DNA from: Clostridia bacterium
Lineage (GTDB): Bacteria > Bacillota > DSM-521 > Neomoorellales > Neomoorellaceae
Direction: 5' to 3'
DNA: 64,000 bases
Assembly (NCBI GenBank): GCA_030154265.1
Contig: JASKKH010000006.1
Location: 1 to 64,000 of the forward strand
A program made the translations under genes and the position numbers. Of this stretch, positions 44,343 to 53,996 are shown in pieces. Under the pieces are notes generated by a model, which saw nothing but the letters and a program-made list of their open reading frames with translations, did not search any database and had not been told where the DNA came from. Positions within the stretch are counted from its first letter, which is position 1, and each line of letters starts with the position of its first letter.

Positions 44343-45252
44343 CAACACCTTTAAAAAAGTATTTAATAATTTGCTCGGGATTTTTCCCTTGTTCAGCTAA
44401 AGCTCTTGCCCCCCATTGACTCATACCAACTCCATGACCATATCCTTCTCCCTTAAAAATAACCTTCCCATTACTAACCTTAATATCCGATATCAAAGTC
44501 GATCTGAGTCGTTTACTCCCTAACGCTAATCTTAAAGCCGGAGCTCTAACAGTTGTATTACCAATCTTTAATTTGGTAGCGCGCCCAGATGGGCCTTTAG
44601 ACGTAATACCTAAGTCTGTAATAGAACCTGGATCCTTACCCGTAACTTTTTTAACTGCAGTTTTTAACTCATTAACACTAAAAGTAGCTGTCCAGTTTTT
44701 ATTTTTCTGTGTAGTTATAGCCTTGCCAGGATCAGCTACACTTTGAATATAGGGAGTCTCTTCCTTATTAAAACCTAAACCTTCTACCGCAGAAGCAGCT
44801 GTCTGGGTGCCTCCATAAGAATAAAACCAGGAATTAATGTAATTACCCTTATACTTGATAACCTGGCCACGAGTCATTTCAACTGCCCGCCGTACATTGT
44901 CATTAACCTTAGCTGGATTGTATGCCTGAAATTCCTGAATATTAGTTGAGGCGTCAGTACCGTGGGCTTTAACGCCCCCTTCTTGTATTTTCTTCATAGT
45001 AAAAGTACGAGCCAAAATAGCTTGTGCCGCCAAAGCATTCACCGGCCAAGTAGGTTCCATTTCAGCTGCTACCACACCGGTTAAATAATCTTCTATCTTA
45101 ATTTTCTTAACTTCTCCGGTCTCATGCATATATAGACTGATGGTTGGTTCCTCAGTAACTGGACGCTTTTCAGGAGCCTTGCAACCTCCTAAAGATTGGA
45201 TTACAAATAAAATCCCAAAAACAACTGCTAAAAATCTTATACCTTTAATCAT
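44323..45252 (-). CDS. spoIID: SpoIID/LytB-domain lipoprotein
   Basis: Predicted peptidoglycan lytic transglycosylase or its activator acting in engulfment. The 309 residues begin with a signal peptide ending in a lipobox (QSLGGC, Cys about 24), then the SpoIID N-terminal domain (YLTGVVAAEMEPTWPVNALAAQAI) and the catalytic part with GEGYGHGVGMSQWGA near the C terminus. SpoIID of Bacillus is anchored by a transmembrane helix and sits elsewhere; here the gene lies between rqcP and yabP. It could be a SpoIID paralogue. An inverted repeat covers its ribosome site. Confidence 0.85.
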   Translation of the reverse strand: MIKGIRFLAVVFGILFVIQSLGGCKAPEKRPVTEEPTISLYMHETGEVKKIKIEDYLTGVVAAEMEPTWPVNALAAQAILARTFTMKKIQEGGVKAHGTDASTNIQEFQAYNPAKVNDNVRRAVEMTRGQVIKYKGNYINSWFYSYGGTQTAASAVEGLGFNKEETPYIQSVADPGKAITTQKNKNWTATFSVNELKTAVKKVTGKDPGSITDLGITSKGPSGRATKLKIGNTTVRAPALRLALGSKRLRSTLISDIKVSNGKVIFKGEGYGHGVGMSQWGARALAEQGKNPEQIIKYFFKGVELVKEW

Positions 45253-45253
45253 T

Positions 45254-45301
45254 AGTAATACCTGCCTTCTTAGTTTTGTCTTAGTATGAACAGGTATTAC
45301 T
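45254..45301 (-). promoter_or_regulatory. Inverted repeat over the spoIID ribosome site
   Basis: Eleven perfect pairs, AGTAATACCTG (45291-45301) and CAGGTATTACT (45254-45264), flank 26 bases. The downstream arm contains the AGG of the presumed ribosome site and ends one base before the ATG. The loop holds CATACTA, a typical -10 of sporulation sigma factors. No T-run follows, so it is not a terminator. Confidence 0.65.
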
Positions 45302-45306
45302 GTTTA

Positions 45307-45564
45307 TTATTCATTCTTACCTTCAGCCAATACCCTATAAGTATCTTTAGCATCTTGGGCACTTATATGTTCAGGTGTTGATAGAACTTCAATCGTTTGC
45401 CATCGTGTCCCTATCTTTATAGTTAAAACATCCCCCGGTTTTACGTTTGTACTGGCTTTAGCTGCACGTCGGTTAATCTCAATTCCTCCACCGTCGCACA
45501 CCTCTTTAGCAAGAGTTCGCCTTTTTATCAGCCTTGAAACCTTTAGAAACTTATCCAAACGCAT
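45307..45564 (-). CDS. rqcP: RqcP/YabO, S4-domain ribosome rescue factor
   Basis: An 85-residue S4 RNA-binding protein (MRLDKFLKVSRLIKRRTLAKE, GGIEINRRAAKAS, VKPGDVLTIKI) that works with RqcH on obstructed 50S subunits to add Ala tails. It belongs to the Hsp15-like group. It lies between hup and spoIID, matching yabO position in Bacillus. Confidence 0.93.
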   Translation of the reverse strand: MRLDKFLKVSRLIKRRTLAKEVCDGGGIEINRRAAKASTNVKPGDVLTIKIGTRWQTIEVLSTPEHISAQDAKDTYRVLAEGKNE

Positions 45565-45613
45565 AACAAGACCTCCAAAACACTTTTAAAAACAAAAATC
45601 CCAAGCAATTTTT

Positions 45614-45640
45614 AAAAAATCAGGCCATTGCCTGATTTTT
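45614..45640 (-). terminator. Terminator of hup
   Basis: AAAATCAGGC and GCCTGATTTT pair around a four-base loop with T-runs on both sides; it lies about 12 bases after the hup stop, so rqcP probably needs read-through or its own promoter. Confidence 0.85.
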
Positions 45641-45651
45641 CATCTAACGTA

Positions 45652-45942
45652 CTATTGTTGTTGTTGAGCCACCGCTTCTTTTAAAGCCTTTCCTGCCTTA
45701 AAAACCGGTACCCTCTTTGCTTGAATTTGTATCTCCTCACCCGTTCGCGGATTTCGCCCTATCCTTGCCGCTCTTTCTTTGGTTTCAAAAGTACCGAAAC
45801 CAACTAATTGAATTTTGTCCCCCTGAGCCAGAGCTTCTTCAATAGTACTTAAAACAGCACCAACTGCTTTTTCTGAATCCTTTTTTGTCAGGTCGGTTTT
45901 TTCAGCAACACTAGCTATTAAGTCCATTTTATTCAATTCCAT
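45652..45942 (-). CDS. hup: HU-family DNA-binding protein
   Basis: Histone-like architectural DNA-binding dimer. The 96 residues show [14 protein letters not shown]-like start, [27 protein letters not shown] and the C-terminal [16 protein letters not shown], extended by a short Gln tail. It lies between mazG and rqcP, a frequent clostridial arrangement, and has its own terminator, which fits high expression. Confidence 0.96.
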   Translation of the reverse strand: MELNKMDLIASVAEKTDLTKKDSEKAVGAVLSTIEEALAQGDKIQLVGFGTFETKERAARIGRNPRTGEEIQIQAKRVPVFKAGKALKEAVAQQQQ

Positions 45943-46016
45943 TTTCCCTCCTATTTATAGGATATCTGCGTCATGTATTCGCTAAAATCTAACAATCTCC
46001 TGCATTTTTTACCGTA

Positions 46017-47474
46017 TTAATCATATTTCTTTGCTTTTTCCCACAAAAAATTCATTTCCTCAAGAGAAAGATCGTCAATATTCTTACCATCCTTTCTAAC
46101 CTCTTTTTCTATATAATTAAAACGTTTAATAAATTTTTCAATAGTTGTGTTTAGGGCCATTTCCGGTTCAATACCAACCCATCGTGCCACATTAACAATA
46201 GAAAAAAGAAAATCCCCAAACTCAATTGATCTTTGTTGTGGTTTTTCCTTAATAACTTCCTCTAATTCTTTTAATTCTTCATAAACTTTAGATATCACAC
46301 CTTGATAATGTGGCCAGTCAAACCCTACCCTAGCTGCTTGTTCTTGGACTTTTAGAGCTTTTAGAAGGGCAGGTAAACCTCGAGGAACACTTAGAACAGA
46401 TGGTGAATTTTCTCCTTTACTCTCCTTTTCTTGAGCCTTAATTTTATCCCAACGTTCTAATACGTCATTTGCTGTTTTTAATATAGTATTACCAAAAACA
46501 TGAGGATGACGACGTTTCATTTTATTACAAATTGACTCTATACAGTCAGCTAAATCAAATTCGCCATTCTCTTTAGCAATCTGTGCATGAAATACGACTT
46601 GCAGCAATAAGTCTCCCAATTCCTCACATAGTTTATACATGTCACCGCTATCAATTGCTTCGATAACTTCATAAGTTTCTTCTATCAGATAACGTTTTAG
46701 AGATAAATGGTCTTGCTTTCTATCCCAGGGACAACCGTTTTCCCCACGCAGTCGTAACATAATACCTTCTAATCCACCAATAGTTCGGTTACGCCCCTTT
46801 GGATATGGTTCCAAATAAATACTAGTTAAATGATCTATCCAGGTTATTCTATCGATTTCATACAAAGGAACTGTCTTTACACATTCCTCCTCAGGCCATC
46901 CTGCTGCCTTAATAACAGTTACGGGGTATTCGTCCGGATAAAGAGACATAAGAGTTAATTTTGTATCTGAAGCTATCTGTCTATTATAAACCTGAGTAAC
47001 AATAAGTCCTAATTCTGGATTTAAATCATTTTTTGTAAGTGCTAAAGCATCCCCAATTGTTAATCCTTTTGTAGGATCCAACTTAAGAACAGCATATATA
47101 GCATCTAAACAACTCATGGCTGGTATTAGTTTAATTTTTATATCCTGTTTAGAGGCTTCTTCTAGTATTAAACTTACGCTTTTTTCTGCTACTAAAGGGT
47201 GTCCTGGTACTGCATAAACAATCTTATAATTATTAACATTTTTAAGTAAAAATGAGGTTATACTTTTATAAATTTCTTCAAAAGTACTGGCTTCTTCATA
47301 AAGATAATCAAAGCTCTCCCATTGAATTCCACGTCTTTCTAAAGCAATTTTTGCCGGGTGTTGATATGTACGTAAATATACCTTATCAGCTTCTTCCATA
47401 ACTGCTAAAACATCTTCAGGTACTTGGGCAGGATTCCCCGGCCCTAAGCCAACTATAGTCAAACCTTGTACCAT
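46017..47474 (-). CDS. mazG: Tetrapyrrole methylase-MazG fusion (YabN), NTP pyrophosphohydrolase
   Basis: A 485-residue fusion. Residues 1-225 resemble the SAM-dependent tetrapyrrole methylase fold (LTIVGLGPGNPAQVPEDVL, VYAVPGHPLVAEKS); residues 230-485 are a duplicated MazG nucleotide pyrophosphohydrolase with the EExxE-type metal sites (EETYEVIEAIDSGD, EELGDLLLQVVFHA, WDRKQDH). The MazG half removes non-canonical or excess NTPs; the role of the methylase half is unknown. Same fusion and place as yabN in Bacillus. The usual yabM between spoVT and mazG is absent. Confidence 0.95.
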   Translation of the reverse strand: MVQGLTIVGLGPGNPAQVPEDVLAVMEEADKVYLRTYQHPAKIALERRGIQWESFDYLYEEASTFEEIYKSITSFLLKNVNNYKIVYAVPGHPLVAEKSVSLILEEASKQDIKIKLIPAMSCLDAIYAVLKLDPTKGLTIGDALALTKNDLNPELGLIVTQVYNRQIASDTKLTLMSLYPDEYPVTVIKAAGWPEEECVKTVPLYEIDRITWIDHLTSIYLEPYPKGRNRTIGGLEGIMLRLRGENGCPWDRKQDHLSLKRYLIEETYEVIEAIDSGDMYKLCEELGDLLLQVVFHAQIAKENGEFDLADCIESICNKMKRRHPHVFGNTILKTANDVLERWDKIKAQEKESKGENSPSVLSVPRGLPALLKALKVQEQAARVGFDWPHYQGVISKVYEELKELEEVIKEKPQQRSIEFGDFLFSIVNVARWVGIEPEMALNTTIEKFIKRFNYIEKEVRKDGKNIDDLSLEEMNFLWEKAKKYD

Positions 47475-47537
47475 ATTACTCGCCTCACAGGAAGATATTA
47501 ACTTTGTTTTTTATTGTATCATAAAACCTAGGATATT

Positions 47538-47565
47538 AAAAAAAAACGACGCCTTATGCGTCGTT
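47538..47565 (-). terminator. Terminator of spoVT
   Basis: AACGACGC and GCGTCGTT pair perfectly around five bases, followed by nine T on the minus strand. The stem touches the spoVT stop codon. Confidence 0.9.
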
Positions 47566-48116
47566 CATTGTTCCATTTGTTTAGCCAGGAAACCTGCGGC
47601 TGTCTCGGCTAACTTCATTTCCATGTCACCCATTTTAATTCCCTGATCACGGGAGCAAAGTATTACAGCACCTATAGGATCTCCTTCAGCAATTATAGGA
47701 GCAATAACTTGTGCTGTAAATTTAAAGCCCTCACCATCCCCTTCAATAGGATAATTTTCTTCAGTTGGAGAATTGAAAAGAACAGGTTTCCTTTCTTCCA
47801 TTACTTTTTCAACAATAGGGCCTATAGGTTTATCTAGAAATTCCTTTTTGGTCGCACCAGCTACTGCAATAATATTATCTCTGTCAGCAATACATGCAAT
47901 GTGGCCTATAGCTTCATGGAGTGAATCTGCATATTCCTTAGCAAAATCCCCCAACTCCCCTATAGGAGAGTACTTTTTTAAAATTACTTCGCCTTCACGG
48001 TCTACGAAAATTTCTAAGGGATCCCCTTCACGTATTCTTAGAGTACGCCTAATCTCCTTTGGTATTACAACTCTTCCTAAATCGTCAATACGCCGTACTA
48101 TGCCTGTTGCTTTCAC
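47565..48116 (-). CDS. spoVT: Stage V sporulation protein T
   Basis: Forespore transcription regulator that tunes sigma-G genes. The 183 residues have the AbrB-type swapped-hairpin DNA-binding domain (residues 1-50, GIVRRIDDLGRVVIPKEIRR) and a C-terminal GAF domain (about 60-180, ending AAGFLAKQMEQ). GTG start. A promoter of sigma-G type lies at 48177-48207, matching the known sigma-G control of this gene. Confidence 0.96.
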   Translation of the reverse strand: MKATGIVRRIDDLGRVVIPKEIRRTLRIREGDPLEIFVDREGEVILKKYSPIGELGDFAKEYADSLHEAIGHIACIADRDNIIAVAGATKKEFLDKPIGPIVEKVMEERKPVLFNSPTEENYPIEGDGEGFKFTAQVIAPIIAEGDPIGAVILCSRDQGIKMGDMEMKLAETAAGFLAKQMEQ

Positions 48117-48176
48117 TAACCTCTATCCCCCTTTTACCCTCTACGGGTAACTATTTACTTGATTAGCTTTCACTGT

Positions 48177-48207
48177 TAGTATATAAACCTACCTGTTGGT
48201 TTATTCA
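48177..48207 (-). promoter_or_regulatory. Sigma-G-type promoter of spoVT
   Basis: TGAATA (48202-48207) and TATACTA (48177-48183) on the minus strand are 18 bases apart. This agrees with the sigma-G consensus GHATR-N17/18-CATWMTA except for T in place of the first C. The start codon follows about 60 bases downstream. Confidence 0.65.
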
Positions 48208-48483
48208 TTTTTTCCCTTGTCTTTCTATAACTGGTGTAATGGATAAAATACGGTTTCTTTGTAAATACTACACTGAAACGTCGAAATAAACTATTTAAAA
48301 AAAATTATTTTAAGATTTAATAGTTCAATAAATAAGGTTTTATATTTGCTATATTACTAAATTACCCACCTTTTTCGGATTTATCACTATCCCACAATAT
48401 AAAATAGCCCATTAAAAAACACCAACTTTTTAAGCTTGAAATTGAGGATATAGGTTAAAATATGTTTAAAACAATTAAAAAAA
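48208..48483. other. AT-rich gap between spoVT and mfd
   Basis: The gap between the two genes is about 450 bases. Apart from the spoVT promoter at one end and the mfd hairpin at the other, no ORF, RNA gene or repeat was seen in this middle part. Confidence 0.5.
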
Positions 48484-48552
48484 GCAACAACCTTGTATTA
48501 CTGCCCAGAAAATTTGCTCTGATAATCTAAACAATCTGAGCACAGTTGTTGC
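48484..48552 (-). terminator. Two-tier hairpin after mfd
   Basis: Outer arms GCAACAAC and GTTGTTGC (eight pairs) enclose an inner imperfect stem TGCTCAGAT/ATCAGAGCA. Seven T follow on the minus strand. It lies about 10 bases after the mfd stop and probably ends its transcript, though the long arm distance is unusual. Confidence 0.6.
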
Positions 48553-48562
48553 CATAACAAAA

Positions 48563-51500
48563 TTAAGAAGCAACTTCCTTAACCAAATATTTTATTCTTG
48601 TAAGAATCTCTTCAAGTAAAACCAATAATTCTTTTTGGGACAAACCTTTAGTCCTTAAACTTATAGTTAACCCCCCAGTCGATGAAAAAGATAGCTTTCT
48701 AGGGAAATATTGGGTTAATTGTATTAACTTATCGCCCCTCAAGTTATTATTCTTACCAAACTTTAATTTAACCTCATTATTTTTCTGGTTGACGCCAAAT
48801 ACACCAACTTCTTGAGCTAAAATACGAACCCTACTTAAAATCAAAAGATTTTGGGCTGCTGGTGGTGGTGACCCATACCGATCATTAATCTCATTAGCAA
48901 TATCTTCAACCTCATTCAATTTCTTAGCAGCCATAAGCCGATGGTATATCTCCATTTTAAGGCTTGTTTCCTGAATATATTCATCACTTAAAAATGTATC
49001 CACCGATAACTCAATAGGTCCCAAGGAAGAGTTAGCTTGATGTTCCTTAGGTTTATTCTCCTCCCGTTGGTTTTTTATCTTTTGCACAGCTTCCTCTAAC
49101 AGCTGACAATATAGATTAAAACCAACAGCTAACATATGCCCATGTTGCTCTGGTCCTAAGAAATTACCAGCACCACGAATTTGTAAATCTCGTAAAGCAA
49201 TTTTATAACCTGAACCTAAAGCCGTAAATTCTCTTATGGCTGCTAAACGTTTTTCGGCAACCTCCCCTAAAACTTTGTCAGGGCGATAGGTAAAATATGC
49301 ATATGCCATTCGATTTGAACGCCCAACTCTACCTCTAAGTTGGTAAAGTTGAGATAATCCAAAATTATCGCTTTCGTCAACAATAAGGGTATTTGCATTC
49401 TGAATGTCAAGACCATTTTCCACTATGGTTGTAGAGACCAATACATCAGTACGTGCCTCAATAAAATCCAACATAACCCTTTCTAACTGTTCCTCAGTCA
49501 TTTGTCCATGGCCTATTCCCACTTTTGCCTCTGGGACTATCTTCTGAATATGGGACGCGAATCTATCAATGTCATGTACCCTATTATGAACAATAAAAAC
49601 CTGTCCTCCACGATTTAACTCTCTACGAATAGCTTCACGTATAATTTCAGCGTTGTATTCTAAAACATAGGTTTGGACAGGAAAACGGTCTTCAGGTGGT
49701 GTTTCAATTAAGCTCATATCCCGTACGCCAGCTATAGCCATATGCAAAGTTCGTGGAATTGGTGTAGCTGTCATTGTTAACACATCAATGTTATGACGCA
49801 TTTGCTTTAATTTCTCTTTATGGGCAACTCCGAAACGTTGTTCTTCGTCAATTATTAATAATCCTAAATCTTTAAATTCTATATCACCAGAAAGTAAACG
49901 ATGAGTCCCTATAACTACATCTACTTCTCCCCGTTTTAATGATTTAATAACAGAATTTTGCTCTTTAAAGGAACAAAAACGGCTTAGAACAGCTACCTTG
50001 ACCGGGAAAGGGGTAAATCTTGCCTGAAAGGTTTTATAATGTTGTTGAGCTAAAATTGTAGTAGGTACTAATACAGCTACTTGTTTACCATCCATAACAG
50101 CTTTAAAGGCGGCCCTCAAAGCTACTTCTGTCTTGCCGTAACCAACATCTCCACAAAGAAGACGATCCATTGGTTTTGCCTTCTCCATGTCTCTTTTCAC
50201 TTCAGCTATAGCCTTAAGTTGGTCAGGTGTCTCTTGATAAGGAAAAGCTTGTTCAAATTCCTGCTGCCAAGGAGTATCTGGTGAAAAAGCATGCCCCGAA
50301 ACCGTTTGTCTTTTGGCATATAGCTCTATTAATTCTTCGGCCATAGCCTGAACGGCTTCTTGAACTCGATTTTTAACTTTATTCCATTCATTTCCACCTA
50401 ATTTATACAACCGAGGTACATGACCTTCACTGGCAACATACTTTTGCACTAAAGAAACCTGGTCAACGGGAACATATAATCGATCCTTACCCGCATATTG
50501 GATAAGTAAATAATCCTTTTTTACACCACCTACGTCTAACTGCTGTAAGCCCAAATATTGTCCTATACCATGATGAACATGAACAACATAATCTCCCTCT
50601 TTTAGGTCAGTAAAAGAGTTTATATTAGTTCCTTTCTTGGCAACTTTAAGCTGTCTTGACCTTTTTGTCTGTCCAAAAATTTCTGTCTCACTAATGAGAT
50701 TGATTTTCATCTCCGGCCAACTAAATCCCTGCCCAATGTTTCCTGCTACAATTACTACCTGACCCGGAATTAACTCATTATTTACTTCCGGTTGCACCAA
50801 AGCTTCAATACCATTATCTATTAAATGCTGACGTAAGGAGGTTACACGGTTTGGTTCATTAACCATAATAACTTGCCTATACCCTGCTTTCTTCATTCGC
50901 TTAATTTCCTCAGCAAGTAAATTGACTTTACCTTGAAAAGCAGGAATGGTTTGAGCAGATACACCAACAGAATATTGTGGTCTAATATTAGCTGCTTGTT
51001 TAGGCAACAAAGATAAATATAACCGTTGGTAGTTTTTTATGATATTTTCTAATTCAGATGTTTCTAAATATAGTTGTCCTTGAGAGGGCAATGCGGTACC
51101 AGCAGCTAGCATCTCCGAGAACATAGACAACCTTTGTTTTTCCTTTCGACGCATTTCTTCTATTAAACGCACTGGATCATCAATGACTAATAGAGGTTTT
51201 TGACTAAAATAGTCGAAAAGGGTGGCCTGCGAAGGATAAAAAAGAGCCTGTAACTGCCCTACTCCTTCCGGCCATCCCCCCATTTCTAGGTTCGTTATTA
51301 TTTTCTGAACTCTTTCCTTTAGCTCTCGAGCTGCTTCGGGCTGTCGCCGCTTTAATTTTTTATATGTCTGAGAAAATTCAGCTTTTATAGCTTCTAGCCC
51401 CGGACTTAAATCAGAGGGTGGAAGAACCTCCTTGGCTGGACTTATAGTTGCATTTTTTAATTCATTGACGGAACGTTGGGTTGTTGGATCAAAACGCCGT

Positions 51501-52111
51501 AAAGAATCAATTTCATCACCAAATAATTCAAGCCGGACAGGAAAACCAGCTGGAGGGTAAATATCAATAATCCCCCCTCTTACTGCCAATTGCCCTGGTG
51601 CTTCGACTACTTCCTCGCGTCGATAACCCAGATTAATTAATTTCTTTAACAAATCTTCACGCTCAATAATCTGACCAATTTCTAATTTAAAAAGAGATTT
51701 TTTAAAAATCTCTAAAGGTATTAATTTACGGGATAATGCATCTATAGGTACTATTAATACCCGAACACAACCAGAAATCAAATCTGTTAATACCTTTAAC
51801 CTTTTATTAGAGAGTTCAGGACTGTGGGCATACATCTCTACCGGCAAAAATCCGTCCGATGGAAAACTAGCAATTTCTCGTCTCAATCCAAAAGTATTTA
51901 GATCTGCCAATAAACGCTGCGCTTCCTCGTTCCCCGAAGTAATTACAATTAATGTGTGAAACTTGTTAGTCATCGAAGCAATCCATAATCCCTTTAGCCC
52001 TTCTGGCAAACCGTAAACCAGTGCCTCATTAACTCCCTGATTGAAGCCTTTTATGATATTATAAAATTGTGAATTATTTTCTATAATGTTTAAAATACCT
52101 TGATTGTTCAT
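48563..52111 (-). CDS. mfd: Transcription-repair coupling factor Mfd
   Basis: Removes RNA polymerase stalled at lesions and recruits UvrA. The 1182 residues are full length: UvrB-like N-terminal region (about 1-340), the RNA polymerase-interacting domain near 500-560 ([17 protein letters not shown]), and the RecG-like translocase with Walker [33 protein letters not shown] and QLRGRVGRS, then the C-terminal regulatory domain. Its position between spoVT and pth is that of Bacillus. Confidence 0.97.
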   Translation of the reverse strand: MNNQGILNIIENNSQFYNIIKGFNQGVNEALVYGLPEGLKGLWIASMTNKFHTLIVITSGNEEAQRLLADLNTFGLRREIASFPSDGFLPVEMYAHSPELSNKRLKVLTDLISGCVRVLIVPIDALSRKLIPLEIFKKSLFKLEIGQIIEREDLLKKLINLGYRREEVVEAPGQLAVRGGIIDIYPPAGFPVRLELFGDEIDSLRRFDPTTQRSVNELKNATISPAKEVLPPSDLSPGLEAIKAEFSQTYKKLKRRQPEAARELKERVQKIITNLEMGGWPEGVGQLQALFYPSQATLFDYFSQKPLLVIDDPVRLIEEMRRKEKQRLSMFSEMLAAGTALPSQGQLYLETSELENIIKNYQRLYLSLLPKQAANIRPQYSVGVSAQTIPAFQGKVNLLAEEIKRMKKAGYRQVIMVNEPNRVTSLRQHLIDNGIEALVQPEVNNELIPGQVVIVAGNIGQGFSWPEMKINLISETEIFGQTKRSRQLKVAKKGTNINSFTDLKEGDYVVHVHHGIGQYLGLQQLDVGGVKKDYLLIQYAGKDRLYVPVDQVSLVQKYVASEGHVPRLYKLGGNEWNKVKNRVQEAVQAMAEELIELYAKRQTVSGHAFSPDTPWQQEFEQAFPYQETPDQLKAIAEVKRDMEKAKPMDRLLCGDVGYGKTEVALRAAFKAVMDGKQVAVLVPTTILAQQHYKTFQARFTPFPVKVAVLSRFCSFKEQNSVIKSLKRGEVDVVIGTHRLLSGDIEFKDLGLLIIDEEQRFGVAHKEKLKQMRHNIDVLTMTATPIPRTLHMAIAGVRDMSLIETPPEDRFPVQTYVLEYNAEIIREAIRRELNRGGQVFIVHNRVHDIDRFASHIQKIVPEAKVGIGHGQMTEEQLERVMLDFIEARTDVLVSTTIVENGLDIQNANTLIVDESDNFGLSQLYQLRGRVGRSNRMAYAYFTYRPDKVLGEVAEKRLAAIREFTALGSGYKIALRDLQIRGAGNFLGPEQHGHMLAVGFNLYCQLLEEAVQKIKNQREENKPKEHQANSSLGPIELSVDTFLSDEYIQETSLKMEIYHRLMAAKKLNEVEDIANEINDRYGSPPPAAQNLLILSRVRILAQEVGVFGVNQKNNEVKLKFGKNNNLRGDKLIQLTQYFPRKLSFSSTGGLTISLRTKGLSQKELLVLLEEILTRIKYLVKEVAS

Positions 52112-52149
52112 TGACTGCCTCCAATTAGCAGTATACCTTTTAGGATTAA

Positions 52150-52174
52150 TAAAAGGCCCTCACCTAGGGCCTTT
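52150..52174 (-). terminator. Terminator after the PrsW-like gene
   Basis: AAAAGGCCCT and AGGGCCTTTT pair around five bases, with TTTT closing on the minus strand. It separates pth and the PrsW-like gene from mfd. Confidence 0.8.
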
Positions 52175-52240
52175 TATGTACTAATATTCAATAACATTAT
52201 AGTCTGCCTAAATAAATAGAGTCAAGTTTTTAAACCCTAG

Positions 52241-52642
52241 CTAAGGCTTATGATGTAAGGTTAAAATCAACCTATTCCAAACCAAATGAGCTAATAGTCC
52301 CGACATCCAGGCAATCCCAGATTGTTCGGTAATATTATAGCTTACATAAGCCAATAGGCCAAAAAAGGTATGTCCTCCCCAAGCCGCCATAACGGGTCCA
52401 ATGCTATGTGGTTTATTGACTATTTCCCATAATCCTTCAACCAAACCAAAAATAACATGAACAGCTATTATTGGGGTTTTAAAAATTAGAGCCAATCCTG
52501 TTTTTAATGTTTCCTCTACCACAGGCCCAAAAATAGCTAATATTTGCTTACCTCTAAACCCCAGCCTTATTAAAGCTTGATTAATAATCCAGGCCATTAA
52601 AGCTCCAAATAATGCCACCAGTATTGTTTTAAATAATATCAC
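52241..52642 (-). CDS. Small PrsW-like membrane protein
   Basis: A 133-residue protein with about four membrane helices. It carries the scattered motifs of PrsW-type intramembrane metalloproteases: EETLK (Glu43-Glu44), FGLVEG (Phe65...Glu69), GGHTFFG (His91) and HLVWN (His119...Asn123). PrsW itself is about 200 residues and cleaves an anti-sigma factor in Bacillus; this version is shorter. GTG start. It lies between pth and mfd. Function unproven; could be an inactive relative. Confidence 0.6.
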   Translation of the reverse strand: MILFKTILVALFGALMAWIINQALIRLGFRGKQILAIFGPVVEETLKTGLALIFKTPIIAVHVIFGLVEGLWEIVNKPHSIGPVMAAWGGHTFFGLLAYVSYNITEQSGIAWMSGLLAHLVWNRLILTLHHKP

Positions 52643-52682
52643 TTTAACTACCTATCATCGAACTTGTTTAAAAAAAGAAAAC

Positions 52683-53252
52683 TTAGTTATTAAAATTATT
52701 CATGGCCTCTTTAATACTACCACCATCTAGGATAAAGCGAACCGCCTCAACAGCTTTTAAGAGTATAGGTTTAACTACTTCCCAGTCCTTGTCACTAAAA
52801 GGTTTTAAAACATAATCAATTACATCATTTCCATTTTCCGGCCTTCCGATACCTATCTTAACCCGCGGAACATCTTTTGTTCCCAAGCAGTTAAAAATTG
52901 AGGATAGACCACGATGGCCACCAGCACTTCCTCCAGGCCTTATGCGTAAACGGCCAGGAGCCAAGTCAAGGTCATCATTAATCACTAAAATATTTGCCGG
53001 AACTATATTGTAGTTATGAGCTAAGGCAGCAACAGCTATACCGCTATTATTCATAAATGTCTGGGGTTTTACAAGAATAACCTGATTATCATCAACTTTC
53101 CCCACTCCAAATATAGCTTGATGTTTATTAATATTGAGAGAAATTCCTAATTCATCTGCGAGTAAATCAATAACCATAAAGCCTGCATTATGCCGTGTCA
53201 TCTCATAACGAGGCCCAGGATTTCCTAAACCAACTACCATCTCTACTGACAA
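52683..53252 (-). CDS. pth: Peptidyl-tRNA hydrolase
   Basis: Frees tRNA from stalled peptidyl-tRNA (SpoVC of Bacillus). The 189 residues show VGLGNPGPRYEMTRHNAGF with the catalytic histidine (about 20), KPQTFMNNSG, NDDLDLAPGRLRIRPGGSAGGH and the C-terminal lid. TTG start close behind GGGGGTG. It follows ctc, the usual order. Confidence 0.97.
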   Translation of the reverse strand: MSVEMVVGLGNPGPRYEMTRHNAGFMVIDLLADELGISLNINKHQAIFGVGKVDDNQVILVKPQTFMNNSGIAVAALAHNYNIVPANILVINDDLDLAPGRLRIRPGGSAGGHRGLSSIFNCLGTKDVPRVKIGIGRPENGNDVIDYVLKPFSDKDWEVVKPILLKAVEAVRFILDGGSIKEAMNNFNN

Positions 53253-53273
53253 TTTCCCACCCCCAGTTTCTTC

Positions 53274-53894
53274 TTACTCAGCATCTTCTGTTAAAGTTTC
53301 TGTTTCTTCTTCAGGTTCTTCCTTCTTAGCTGTACCACGATTACTTAAAATTGTAGCAATAACAACATTAGGTTCGGTAATAATTTTTACCTCTCCTGGT
53401 AAGTTAATATCGCCAACCGTTAGGTTTTCACCTAATCCAAGGTTACTAATATCTACTGTTATACTTTCTGGTAAATGAACTGGTAAACTTTCAACTTCAA
53501 TCTCACGTGCCCCATGCTGAAGAATACCACCTTCTTTTACCCCTTTTGCCTCTCCTTCTAATACTACAGGTACTGTAGATTTAATTTTCTCTTTAAGGGA
53601 AACCTGGTAAAAATCTGCGTGAATAAGCTGATTTCTGTAAGGATGTCTTTGAACCTCGCGAACCACAGTAAAGAATTCTTTTTGCTCATCGCCCTCAGTA
53701 ATAAGCTTAATTAAGGCATTATCTCCTTCTCTATCCAGGATGCCTTCTAATTCTTTAGCCGAAACATAAATTGGAACATTACCTGCTTCTTTACCATACA
53801 GTATCCCCGGTAATCTCCCTTCCCGACGTAATTTTTGGGCTGACTGTTTCCCGACTTTAGACCTAATTTCTGCTGCAAGTGTCTGAGATTGCAT
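53274..53894 (-). CDS. rplY: 50S ribosomal protein L25, Ctc form
   Basis: 5S rRNA-binding protein of the long general-stress Ctc type. The 206 residues hold the L25 domain (about 1-90, RRE GRLPGILYG and HADFYQV) and the TL5 C-terminal domain (about 95-185, with VGDINLPGEVKI), ending in an acidic Glu-rich tail. ATG at 53894, AGGAG eleven bases upstream, fits the family start. First gene of ctc-pth. Confidence 0.95.
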   Translation of the reverse strand: MQSQTLAAEIRSKVGKQSAQKLRREGRLPGILYGKEAGNVPIYVSAKELEGILDREGDNALIKLITEGDEQKEFFTVVREVQRHPYRNQLIHADFYQVSLKEKIKSTVPVVLEGEAKGVKEGGILQHGAREIEVESLPVHLPESITVDISNLGLGENLTVGDINLPGEVKIITEPNVVIATILSNRGTAKKEEPEEETETLTEDAE

Positions 53895-53996
53895 GTTTTT
53901 CCCAACTCCTTTCAATATTTAATTTTAGCCTAATTGGGAACAGCATAAACCTAAGCCCTAATGAATAATCATGTTATAAGCGGGGAGGTGGATATT

